From: Mucilaginibacter sp. cycad4
Lineage (GTDB): Bacteria; Bacteroidota; Bacteroidia; Sphingobacteriales; Sphingobacteriaceae
Assembly: GCF_034263275.1 (NCBI RefSeq)
Contig: NZ_CP139559.1
Span: 4,588,001-4,652,000, forward strand
DNA length: 64,000 bases
Direction: 5' to 3'
Shown: piece after piece, positions 32,719-41,015 of the stretch
Position numbering within the stretch: position 1 is the first letter of the stretch
Layout: each line of letters begins with the position of its first letter
Program-made: the position numbers and the translations under genes
The notes under the pieces: model-generated
The model's input: the letters and a program-made list of their open reading frames with translations, nothing else
The model's database searches: none
What the model was told of the DNA's origin: nothing

Positions 32719-34128
32719 CTACGAAATCCACCAGTCATTCACCAAATTCAATTCATCTTTTGCACGGGTAACGGCGGTGTACCACCATTTGCAAAGTTCA
32801 TAGTAGGATGCGCCGTACATGCTTTTATCTAAAAACAGGTAAACATTGTTCCACTCGCCGCCTTGCGCTTTATGGCAGGTAACTGCGTAACCGTACGAAA
32901 CTTTGAGGCAATTGAGATAAGGATCTTCACGCATGGCTTCTTTATATGGTTCGCTCTTTTGATGATATCCTTTTGCCTTCATCTGATTGTTAAAATCAAT
33001 CATCAGCGCTTTGGCTTGTTCGTTGGTGAGGTTACCCTTTAAACTTTCAAGTGTATCTAACGAAAGCAGCATCTTAAACTCTTTCCCGGAGGCCAGCGCG
33101 GTAACCAGCACTTTTTGGAATTTCATACCGAGCTTTTGCTGCACCTCTTCAAGCTCATTTACGATAACAAAGTCTCCGTTTGTTAACGGCACCGAATAGT
33201 TATTTTGTGTTACCAGCAGCACATCGCCAACCTGCAACGGCACATACCCCGAACCAAAAAGCTCGCGGCGCATATCCCGGTTTATCATTTGTACTTTTTT
33301 GTTGCTCCGCGCTATGGCCAGGCAGCTATTGGGGCCAGCCGCTTTATAATTAGCTGCATACAGGCTAAACATAGCATCATCTGTAGTATGCAGCTTCACA
33401 TTGTTAAGGTTTGATGCCGGGATCTTAGGAAATTTGATCCGTTCCCGGCTTTCGGTCATGGCGCGGATAGCTCCTGCTAAAACCAATATATCGTTATCAT
33501 CTTTATTGCGTTCTATTTTTGAGAGCTTAACTGACACCGGAAAACGCTGCTGTTTAGCCAGCCAATCAATGTCTAACGCCGGGCTAAACGCTTGCCCTAC
33601 GGGCGGCAGCTGGCAGGGATCGCCAACAAAAATGATCTTGCTTTTACTGGCTACCTGGAAAAAATCCTGCAACAGGATACCTGACCCAAAAACAGCGATA
33701 TTATTTCCCTCGGTCGGTGCCCCCGAAAGCATCGACGCCTCGTCAACAATATAAATGGTGGTTTCGCTATCTGCCGGGCGGGTTAAAAACTGCAGGGTCA
33801 TTTGTCCGGCGATACCAGCCCCTGAACTTTCGGCCAGGGTTTCTTCATCAAGACCGTCTATCTTGTCAAAATTATATAATTCGCTGTGAACTGTTGAGGC
33901 GGAAAAGCCTGTTTTGCCCCTTAAAACTGTAGCCGCCCTGCCTGTTGCTGCCAGCATGCAAAATTTCTTTTCCTTTTCCTTCAGCCATTGTGCAATGTGC
34001 TGCATTAAAAAGGTTTTACCTGTACCGGCATAACCCTTCAGCACGAAAACATCAGCAGCCGGATGATCAAGAAATTTTTGGATTGCCTTGAATGCAGCTT
34101 TTTGATCTGTATTTAAAGTAAGGGGCAC
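32719..34128 (-). CDS. SF1B DNA helicase (RecD/Dda-like)
   Basis: 469 residues. The Walker A is GYAGTGKT (K38), motif II VDEAS (IYIVDEASMLSG), motif III GDPCQLPPVG, and the C-terminal motifs are TCHKAQGGEW and YTAVTRAKDEL. The overall length fits a RecD-like/Dda-like 5'-3' helicase, with no RecD N-terminal extension. The downstream gene at 34140 starts just upstream (11 bp), so both are likely in one operon. The role may be DNA repair or replication restart. Confidence 0.92.
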   Translation of the reverse strand: MPLTLNTDQKAAFKAIQKFLDHPAADVFVLKGYAGTGKTFLMQHIAQWLKEKEKKFCMLAATGRAATVLRGKTGFSASTVHSELYNFDKIDGLDEETLAESSGAGIAGQMTLQFLTRPADSETTIYIVDEASMLSGAPTEGNNIAVFGSGILLQDFFQVASKSKIIFVGDPCQLPPVGQAFSPALDIDWLAKQQRFPVSVKLSKIERNKDDNDILVLAGAIRAMTESRERIKFPKIPASNLNNVKLHTTDDAMFSLYAANYKAAGPNSCLAIARSNKKVQMINRDMRRELFGSGYVPLQVGDVLLVTQNNYSVPLTNGDFVIVNELEEVQQKLGMKFQKVLVTALASGKEFKMLLSLDTLESLKGNLTNEQAKALMIDFNNQMKAKGYHQKSEPYKEAMREDPYLNCLKVSYGYAVTCHKAQGGEWNNVYLFLDKSMYGASYYELCKWWYTAVTRAKDELNLVNDWWIS

Positions 34129-34139
34129 AGAGATCCTTT

Positions 34140-34457
34140 TTAATTAACAGGCTTAAAACCGGCAAACATATCACTGGCCTCGTTCAAAGTATTCAGCGGA
34201 GCATAATCACATACCTCAGCATATTCAGCCCACATTTGCTGCACGGCTTTGTTACTATGCGCGTTCGCAATGGCTTCAGCGCTTAGCCATTCAAAAACCT
34301 CTATGATAGTTCCATCGGTCGCTTCCATGATGATGGATTCGCGTTCAGTTACTAGCCCCTCTTGTTTAAGGCGCGGCAAATGTGTTTGCATTAATTGTTT
34401 TAGTGCTTCTTCTTTGCCAGGTTTAGGTTTGTAGGCAACAATTACAATCTGTCCCAT
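34140..34457 (-). CDS. ABM-like (antibiotic biosynthesis monooxygenase fold) protein
   Basis: 105 residues. It has the ferredoxin-like pattern of a beta strand (MGQIVIVAYKPKPGKEEAL), a helix, and VFEWLSAEAIANAHSNKAVQ. It resembles ABM/YgiN-like small proteins, though no catalytic residue is evident. It is 11 bp upstream of the helicase gene on the same strand. The function is unknown. Confidence 0.8.
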   Translation of the reverse strand: MGQIVIVAYKPKPGKEEALKQLMQTHLPRLKQEGLVTERESIIMEATDGTIIEVFEWLSAEAIANAHSNKAVQQMWAEYAEVCDYAPLNTLNEASDMFAGFKPVN

Positions 34458-34560
34458 GGTTTCAGTTTATTGTGGATGCAATTTACGAAAAAACTGTGAA
34501 GCCGTAATGCAGGTTTATGCGTTAGACGCTGCTTAAACCTGCACAAGGTTCAAAAAACAA

Positions 34561-34591
34561 AAACGGCGGCAAGCTAAACTTGTCGCCGTTT
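34561..34591 (-). terminator. Rho-independent terminator after the M1 peptidase gene
   Basis: AAACGGCGGCAAG and CTTGTCGCCGTTT form a 13-bp stem with loop CTAAA. On the minus strand it is followed by TTTTGTTTTTTG. It is 38 bp after the end of the M1 peptidase gene. A CTCCCCTTTAGGGGAGATTT repeat lies between the two. Confidence 0.8.
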
Positions 34592-34629
34592 CTTTTAAGT
34601 CTCCCCTTTAGGGGAGATTTAGAGGGGCA

Positions 34630-36624
34630 CTATTTCTTCCAAACGTTATTGTCCTGGTTGTAATCAGGCAATACTTTGTCCGGATCGTAAGTAACTGATT
34701 CAATTTCTTCTATTGATGGATATTTGAATGTCCATGAAGCGTAACGCTCCCAAATTTCAACCGGTAATTTTATACGGTCAACTTTACCGCCTTTGGTTTT
34801 GATCTCCAGGATAACCGGCATTGCCATTTTACCCAGGTTATCTAAGGTGATCAGCGAGCCTTTGGTTGGATCATTGTCAACATATTTCACATCGCTTACA
34901 GCAACATCCAGGCGCCAGTCGTTCAGGAACCAGCCTCTCCAAAACCATTGCAGGTTTTCGCCTGCCGCGTTTTCAATGGTACGGAAAAAATCGTCAGGTG
35001 TTGGGTGTTTAAATGCCCAGCGGTTGATATAAGTTTTAAACGCGAAATCAAAACGCTCAGGGCCTAAGATCTGCTCACGCAACAATACTAAACCGGCACT
35101 TGGTTTTGAGTAAAGCAAAGTACCTGTATTTCTTTCTTTCAGGTTGGCCGGCTGGCTCATGATAGGCTCAAGATCGGGCCTGGTAAAGAAAGCGCCTGTA
35201 GCATGCATATCAGGTACACGGGTGCCTTTGTATTCCCCATTATTGAAGTTGGCGGTAGACAGTGTGTTGATGAAAGTGTTAAAACCTTCATCCATCCAGC
35301 CGTACATACGTTCGTTTGAACCTACGATCATCGGGAACCAGGTGTGGCCAAACTCGTGATCGTTAACACCCCACAGACTTGCCTTTTTTGCTTTTGCTCC
35401 GCAGAATACAATACCCGGATATTCCATACCGCCTACAATACCGGCAACAGCTGTAGCCGCAGGATAAGGGTACTCAAACCATTTTGACGAGTTATACTCA
35501 ATAGATTTTTTAACATATTCAGTTGAGCGGCCCCATGCGTCGTTGCCATCGCTTTCAACCGGGTAGGCTGATATTGCAGTTGATTTTTTACCGCTTGGCA
35601 AATCCATTTTGGCGGCATCAACAATAAATGCAGCTGACGAAGCCCATGAAGCATCACGGGCATTTTTAATTTTAAAATGCCAGGTTAACTGGGTTTTACC
35701 TGCCGGGCGTGATTTGGGATCGGTAACTTCGGTGGCCGAACGGATGATCACTGTGCTTTCGCTTTTTTCGGCGGCTGCCCAGCGTTTCAATTGCTCAGGT
35801 GTATATACCTCCTGTGGGTTCAATAATTCGCCCGAGGCTACTACGATATGGTTTGCAGGAGCTGTAATATTCAGGTCGAAGTCACCATATTCCAGGTAAA
35901 ACTCGCCCGGGCCGCTGTACGGCAGGGTGTTCCAGCCCATCACATCATCATACACACATACGCGCGGGTACCATTGCGCAATGGTATATACTTTACCGTT
36001 TTGGGTTTGCAGGTAGCCCATACGGTCAGATCCGTAATTTGGAGAAACGAATGAATACTCGATTTTCAGCTTTGCCTGGCCGCCGTTGGCTGCAATCTCC
36101 TTCGGAAGGAAAACCTGCATCCTGGTATCGGTGATCAGGAATTTAACATCAACATATTCGCCTTTCTGGCCGGCAACCTTTACCGATTTAATTTTGTAAC
36201 CGGCATCAAATGCTTCGCCGCGACCCCAATTACGGCTACCGGCTGGGGGAACGATGGCTGTACCTCTTGAATCAAGCTTAAATAAGTTTTGATCAAGCTG
36301 CATCCACATGAAACCTAATGTTTGCGGACTGTTGTTGGTATAAGTTAAAACTTCCGAACCGGTAATTTCGTTGGTTTGATCGTTCAGTTTGGCGTTCAAT
36401 TGATAATCGGCACGGTTTTGCCAGTATTTAGCACCAGGCTCACCGCTTGCCGCGCGAAATTCGGTACCATTTTTAGTGTAAAACCCAGGACCAAAAGTTT
36501 CGTGATAATCGTAAACAGAACCGGCGGGTGTGGTAGAGGTGGTAGGCGCTGGCTGCTGGGCATAACCCACGCTTGCGGCCAACATAAAGGCAAGGCTGCA
36601 ACCTGCCATCAGTTTTAGTTTCAT
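34630..36624 (-). CDS. Exported M1-family zinc metallopeptidase
   Basis: 664 residues with a signal peptide (MKLKLMAGCSLAFMLAASVGYAQ). The zinc site is H423EFGH427 with E446 eighteen residues further, the HExxH-X18-E pattern of M1. The substrate loop is GGMEYPG (GAMEN equivalent). The N-terminal 250 residues form the M1 beta-sandwich. The protein would act in the periplasm or outer membrane as an aminopeptidase. It is single in its transcript and has its own terminator. Confidence 0.95.
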   Translation of the reverse strand: MKLKLMAGCSLAFMLAASVGYAQQPAPTTSTTPAGSVYDYHETFGPGFYTKNGTEFRAASGEPGAKYWQNRADYQLNAKLNDQTNEITGSEVLTYTNNSPQTLGFMWMQLDQNLFKLDSRGTAIVPPAGSRNWGRGEAFDAGYKIKSVKVAGQKGEYVDVKFLITDTRMQVFLPKEIAANGGQAKLKIEYSFVSPNYGSDRMGYLQTQNGKVYTIAQWYPRVCVYDDVMGWNTLPYSGPGEFYLEYGDFDLNITAPANHIVVASGELLNPQEVYTPEQLKRWAAAEKSESTVIIRSATEVTDPKSRPAGKTQLTWHFKIKNARDASWASSAAFIVDAAKMDLPSGKKSTAISAYPVESDGNDAWGRSTEYVKKSIEYNSSKWFEYPYPAATAVAGIVGGMEYPGIVFCGAKAKKASLWGVNDHEFGHTWFPMIVGSNERMYGWMDEGFNTFINTLSTANFNNGEYKGTRVPDMHATGAFFTRPDLEPIMSQPANLKERNTGTLLYSKPSAGLVLLREQILGPERFDFAFKTYINRWAFKHPTPDDFFRTIENAAGENLQWFWRGWFLNDWRLDVAVSDVKYVDNDPTKGSLITLDNLGKMAMPVILEIKTKGGKVDRIKLPVEIWERYASWTFKYPSIEEIESVTYDPDKVLPDYNQDNNVWKK

Positions 36625-36856
36625 GTTCAGTCAAATAAATTGCGTAAAGGAACAAGTATACTACAAATTAGGCAGATGCAAAGCGTTGGTAAAACGATTG
36701 TTACGGAGTTATTAAATAATTAAAGCCATGCTTAAAGCCTATATATCAGGTAGATTAAAAATATCAGCATTCCAATACATACTTTATGTTTTATGTTTAC
36801 GTTTGTGCATTAGTAAACGAAAAACTCGGCTTATTAAATAGCTACCCTTATTACTT
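36625..36856. other. Divergent promoter region between M1 peptidase and dioxygenase-like gene
   Basis: 232 bp, AT-rich, with no open frame of note. Both flanking genes start here. I cannot point to a convincing -33/-7 pair on either strand. Confidence 0.4.
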
Positions 36857-37819
36857 ATGATAACATCAAATTACCCATGGATTGAATCCCCATTTTTTTA
36901 CAAGATCCTGGAGACGAAAAACCTGACCGCTGAAGAAAAAAACTTATGCATCGATTATCATGAAAATGGCTTTACAACGTTAAGCAACTTTTTCCCTGCA
37001 AGCTTGATTGATAAAGTTCAACAAGAAACTGAAAAAAAAGCCTTTGACGCCAATTTTCCATTAAAAAATTATCGTGATAAACAAAGGGTTCAGGACTTTT
37101 GGGAGGTTTCAGAGGCGTGCCGTGACTTAGCTTCTTATCCTCCTGTTCTTAAACTACTGGAATTGTTTTACTGCAGAAAACCGATCCCGTTTCAAACATT
37201 AAATTTTAGTGTAGGAACACAACAAAGGGCTCATTCGGATACTATACACTTTAGTTCATTACCTGCAAAATTCATGTGCGGTGTATGGGTTGCGTTGGAG
37301 GACATAACAGAAGAAAATGGTCCATTATTCTATTATCCTGGCTCACACCGGCTGCCCGAATACAATTTTTCTCAAATCAAAGCAAGTGCTGATAGCAACA
37401 ACTACGGCGACTACAAAGAATATGAGGACTTTATAGAAGAAATAATAGAAGTAAATTCATTTGAAAAGAAAGTATTTCATGCAAAAAAGGGAGATGTTTT
37501 AATTTGGTCGAGCAATATATTACATGGAGGTATGCCAGTTTTGAAAGCGGATTCATCAAGATGGTCACAGGTAACACATTACTTTTTTGAGGATTGTTAT
37601 TATTATACACCAATGCTAAGCAATATGGTTACTGATGAACTTTTCTTAAGACACAATTTAACCAACATTGCAACAGGCGAAAAAGCTGAACCAAATTATA
37701 ATGGCCAAAAACTTAACTATTTAAAAGTTAATAAAACCCAGTATATATTTAATACTACCGAAAACAGAAAAGGCCTAATTAAGTTATTATTTAAGGCCCT
37801 GTTCAAGAAAAAACGATAA
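36857..37819 (+). CDS. Phytanoyl-CoA dioxygenase-family (PhyH) protein
   Basis: 320 residues. The Fe(II) ligands appear as H126 and D128 (RAHSDTIHF) and a distal His in NILHGGMP. The 2-oxoglutarate region includes GPLFYYPGSHRLPEY. The text is clearly more AT-rich and Lys/Asn-rich than the neighbours, so recent horizontal transfer is plausible. It stands alone, and no pathway partner is near. Substrate unknown. Confidence 0.88.
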   Translation: MITSNYPWIESPFFYKILETKNLTAEEKNLCIDYHENGFTTLSNFFPASLIDKVQQETEKKAFDANFPLKNYRDKQRVQDFWEVSEACRDLASYPPVLKLLELFYCRKPIPFQTLNFSVGTQQRAHSDTIHFSSLPAKFMCGVWVALEDITEENGPLFYYPGSHRLPEYNFSQIKASADSNNYGDYKEYEDFIEEIIEVNSFEKKVFHAKKGDVLIWSSNILHGGMPVLKADSSRWSQVTHYFFEDCYYYTPMLSNMVTDELFLRHNLTNIATGEKAEPNYNGQKLNYLKVNKTQYIFNTTENRKGLIKLLFKALFKKKR

Positions 37820-37882
37820 TTTAAGCAATACAGCCTCGTTAATATCGAAGTTAAAATGGCTTAGTATTGTACTAAACCATTC

Positions 37883-37926
37883 CTAAGATCCATTTCATTG
37901 CATCATTAATATGAAATGGATCTTAG
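37883..37926. terminator. Bidirectional hairpin between convergent genes
   Basis: CTAAGATCCATTTCAT and ATGAAATGGATCTTAG form a perfect 16-bp stem with a 12-nt loop. It is located between the dioxygenase-like gene (+) and the Spx-like gene (-). No strong T-tract is present, so its role as a terminator is inferred from position. Confidence 0.6.
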
Positions 37927-37945
37927 AATATCCCCAGAGACATCC

Positions 37946-38296
37946 CTACTTCCCCAAAAAATGATCGGCATAAATCTTTTCATCAAAGCCGAAAAAAAGG
38001 AAACCATTATCCTCAATAACCGGGCGTTTAATCATGCTGGTTTTTTGCTGTAATAATTGCAGTGCATCAGTATTGGTTTTGATGCTTTCTTTAACTATGG
38101 GGTCAAGTTGCTTCCAGGTGAGGCCTTGTTTGTTCAGGAACTTTTCATAGCCTGCTTTAGTATCCCATTCCTGCAGCTTTTCGGTACTTACGCCCAGCTT
38201 TTTAAAATCCTGGAAATCATAAGCTACTTTATTTTCTTTAAGCCAGTCGAGGGCTTTTTTTACTGTATTGCAATTGGTTATTCCGTAAACTTTCAT
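37946..38296 (-). CDS. Spx/MgsR/ArsC-family thioredoxin-fold protein
   Basis: 116 residues. The N-terminus MKVYGITNCNTVKKALDWL has one cysteine (C9) and no CxxC pair. The C-terminal IKRPVIEDNGFLFFGFDEK is the typical ArsC/Spx tail. The arsenate reductase role is uncertain; YffB-like proteins of this type have unknown or redox roles. A near -7 sequence TAAATTTA lies just four bases before the ATG on the minus strand. Confidence 0.88.
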   Translation of the reverse strand: MKVYGITNCNTVKKALDWLKENKVAYDFQDFKKLGVSTEKLQEWDTKAGYEKFLNKQGLTWKQLDPIVKESIKTNTDALQLLQQKTSMIKRPVIEDNGFLFFGFDEKIYADHFLGK

Positions 38297-38379
38297 GGGG
38301 TAAATTTACGGTTTTGGATATATCCAGAGCATACACTATTGCAAGTCCGTTGTTCTTTTACAAAGAGGCGATACAAAAC

Positions 38380-38402
38380 AAAAAAAGGCGCAATTACGCG
38401 CC
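38380..38402 (-). terminator. Rho-independent terminator after the outer-membrane barrel gene
   Basis: On the minus strand GGCGC-GTAATT-GCGCC is followed by seven T residues. It lies 26 bp after the stop of the barrel gene at 38429. Confidence 0.8.
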
Positions 38403-38428
38403 CCTCCTAAACAAATATCCATCAGCAA

Positions 38429-40900
38429 TTAACCATTGCCACCGCCATTGCTTTTGCCGCCGCTTTTGGTATCATCATTGTTAATACCGCGTTGGTTCTT
38501 TTTAATATCGCTGCTCAGTTTACCGAATTTATAATTCAGTCTGATAGCGAAATGCCTGTAGCGGTTATGATATAACGATTCCTGGTCAAAATCAACCGTG
38601 TGGGTGGTCGACCGGAAAGTACGGTACTTGCTGTACGGATTGTTGGCTACTAATGATATAGTCATTTTCTTATTCAGGAGTTCTTTCGAAACCACATAGG
38701 AGTTATAAATAAAATTGCTCGATTTACCCTGTAAAGTAACATCACCGCTGAAGAAACCGGCATCGAGGCCAATACGATAGCCACCATCAAACTTATAACC
38801 AATATTGGCGAAAGCATTTCCGGTGTAACCATCGTTTTTATAAAACTGGCCATTATAAGTGCCTTTTAACCATACGTGCGAAATTTGCCCGTTGATATTA
38901 ACAGTAAACTTTTTAGTGATAGAATAATTGGTATTAAGGTTTAACCCCAGCGACCGGTTACTGCCCAAATTTTGATAAGTTGTAAAGGTAACTGTATCAA
39001 TATGATCGCCCATATTGTTTTGAACTAAGCTGGTTACATTTTGGATAGCATTGTTAGAGAACGCATAGCTTAAACCAACATTAACAGATCCTTTTGAAAA
39101 ATTGCTATAGTTCAGTTCAAAGGTATTGTTCAATTCAGGTTTCAGATCGGGGTTACCGGTACTGATGAATTTAGGGTTCGATTTATCGATAAAAGGGTTC
39201 AGCTGGTAAATGCCCGGTCTCTGGATGCGCTGGGTGAAGCCCAAACTAATACTGCTGCTTTTCATTGAGCGCTGAACAGACACCGATGGGATAAAATTAT
39301 TATAGTTTTTATCAAGCGGCGTACCTGTAAACACGGCATTTACCTGCGTATGTTCCAAACGTAAGCCCGCCTTCCCTGTCCATTTATCAAACTTTAACTG
39401 GTACGAGTTATAAGCGCTGTACACATCCTGGTGATAATCAAATGCGCCTGTTTGAGTTGTGTTTACATTATACACCGAACTGGTTGAATCTTTGTCCTCA
39501 CGCCTGTAATCGCTGAAATTGTTACGCAGGATCACTTTACCACCAGCCTCTATACTGATTTTTTTTAAGGGATAAGCATAATCTAACTGGAAGGTATGTT
39601 CGCGGTTACCGGCATTATTATACTGCCTGAAATCGGGCTGAAGGGCATTGTAATAATTAACCCTGTCCGAAAACTGGTTATCGGTAAAATTCTTGCTCGG
39701 TCCGTAGCTGTATTTATACGATAACGTAAGCAACTCATCCTTATGCCCTTTAAACCCTAACTGATAGTTGATGGATGCATCAAGTCCCTGATCGTGATTA
39801 TAGCTATTGCTTAACAGGTTATAGCCCTGGGTAAGCGTACCGGCGGCATTTGTCTGGGCCGAACGTTGTGACCCGTCCTGATCAAACTCGCCGTGAAAAA
39901 ATTCAAATGAACCGGTGAGCAGGTTCAAAGTATCTATCTCATAGCTTAGTTCGGCATTGGCGTAGCGATACTTACCGCCAAATGAGTTACTTCCGGTTTG
40001 CAATATCTCCGATTCGGGATTAAAGAAAGTTTGTTTTGTGGTTGAGGTATTGGTATTACGCCTTTGGGTGCCAAAACCTGCATAGCCGGAAACCCCAAAC
40101 TTCCCTTGCTTGGCAGTCATGTTGAGGTTATAGCCAGGCCCCCAAACGCTGTTATAACGCAAATTGACGCTGCCGTTATAGCCCTGGTCGGCGTTCTTTT
40201 TAGTGATGATATTGATGATACCTGCCAAACCCTCCGCGTCATACTTTGCCGGCGGTGTGGTGATCACCTCAATTTTTTCGATATTGGTGGCCGGCATAGC
40301 CTTTAGCACGTCCGACGGGTTTTTAGCCATCAGCGCCGATTCTTTTCCGTTGATCAGGATCTTGTATTTACCGCTGCCTTTTAACTTGATGTTATCGTCA
40401 CCGTCGACAGCTAAAAGCGGCACCTTGCGCATCATATCCAATGCCGATACCGCCTTGCTTTCCGGGTCGGCGGTAACGTCGTAACTGAGGCGGTCAACCT
40501 CCTGCTTCATTACGGGCTTTACGGCGGTAATGGTTACTTCGTTCAATTGTTTGCTTGATGCTGCTACCAGGATCCGCCCTGCGTCAAACGCTTTACCATT
40601 TATTTTTACAGGGAGCACTTTGGTTGCATATCCCACAGAAGCTACTACCAATTGATAGGTTTTGCCTTCGGGGGCTTTTAGCTCAAAGCTACCATCGTCT
40701 TTAGCAAGGGTACTCTTCACCGGGGTTTTGGTTGCGGCATCCTGCAGCGCTACTGTGCCATACCCCAATGGCTTGTTGGTTGCAGAATCGATCACAGTAC
40801 CTTTAACTGTTATATTTTCAACAGCAACCGGTGCAGCAGCCTGGGCCATGGCCATGCCCGTGACAAAACAGCAGAGCACTGTTAGTAAAAATTGTTTCAT
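38429..40900 (-). CDS. TonB-receptor-like outer-membrane protein (CarboxypepD_reg + PF14905-type barrel)
   Basis: 823 residues from ATG 40900 (MKQFLLTVLCCFVTGMAMAQ, signal peptide). A CarboxypepD_reg-like domain (VKGTVIDSATNKPLGYGTVA) is followed by a plug-like region (LLAVDGDDNIKLKGSGKYKI, NIEKIEVITTPPAKYDAEGL, GIINIITKKN). The barrel comes last and ends in basic KKNQRGINNDDTKSG. It is adjacent to and about as long as its paralogue at 41016. No SusD gene is present, so it is not a typical polysaccharide SusC. Function unknown. Confidence 0.92.
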   Translation of the reverse strand: MKQFLLTVLCCFVTGMAMAQAAAPVAVENITVKGTVIDSATNKPLGYGTVALQDAATKTPVKSTLAKDDGSFELKAPEGKTYQLVVASVGYATKVLPVKINGKAFDAGRILVAASSKQLNEVTITAVKPVMKQEVDRLSYDVTADPESKAVSALDMMRKVPLLAVDGDDNIKLKGSGKYKILINGKESALMAKNPSDVLKAMPATNIEKIEVITTPPAKYDAEGLAGIINIITKKNADQGYNGSVNLRYNSVWGPGYNLNMTAKQGKFGVSGYAGFGTQRRNTNTSTTKQTFFNPESEILQTGSNSFGGKYRYANAELSYEIDTLNLLTGSFEFFHGEFDQDGSQRSAQTNAAGTLTQGYNLLSNSYNHDQGLDASINYQLGFKGHKDELLTLSYKYSYGPSKNFTDNQFSDRVNYYNALQPDFRQYNNAGNREHTFQLDYAYPLKKISIEAGGKVILRNNFSDYRREDKDSTSSVYNVNTTQTGAFDYHQDVYSAYNSYQLKFDKWTGKAGLRLEHTQVNAVFTGTPLDKNYNNFIPSVSVQRSMKSSSISLGFTQRIQRPGIYQLNPFIDKSNPKFISTGNPDLKPELNNTFELNYSNFSKGSVNVGLSYAFSNNAIQNVTSLVQNNMGDHIDTVTFTTYQNLGSNRSLGLNLNTNYSITKKFTVNINGQISHVWLKGTYNGQFYKNDGYTGNAFANIGYKFDGGYRIGLDAGFFSGDVTLQGKSSNFIYNSYVVSKELLNKKMTISLVANNPYSKYRTFRSTTHTVDFDQESLYHNRYRHFAIRLNYKFGKLSSDIKKNQRGINNDDTKSGGKSNGGGNG

Positions 40901-41015
40901 AATTGCGATTTTGGTCATAAGACGTTTAAGATACCCGGGTGTGACAGCAAAAAGTATGCGTTTAACACTTTTTAACGTTTGCCACGGCCGGGTAACGGAT
41001 TAGTTACTCAGGTTA

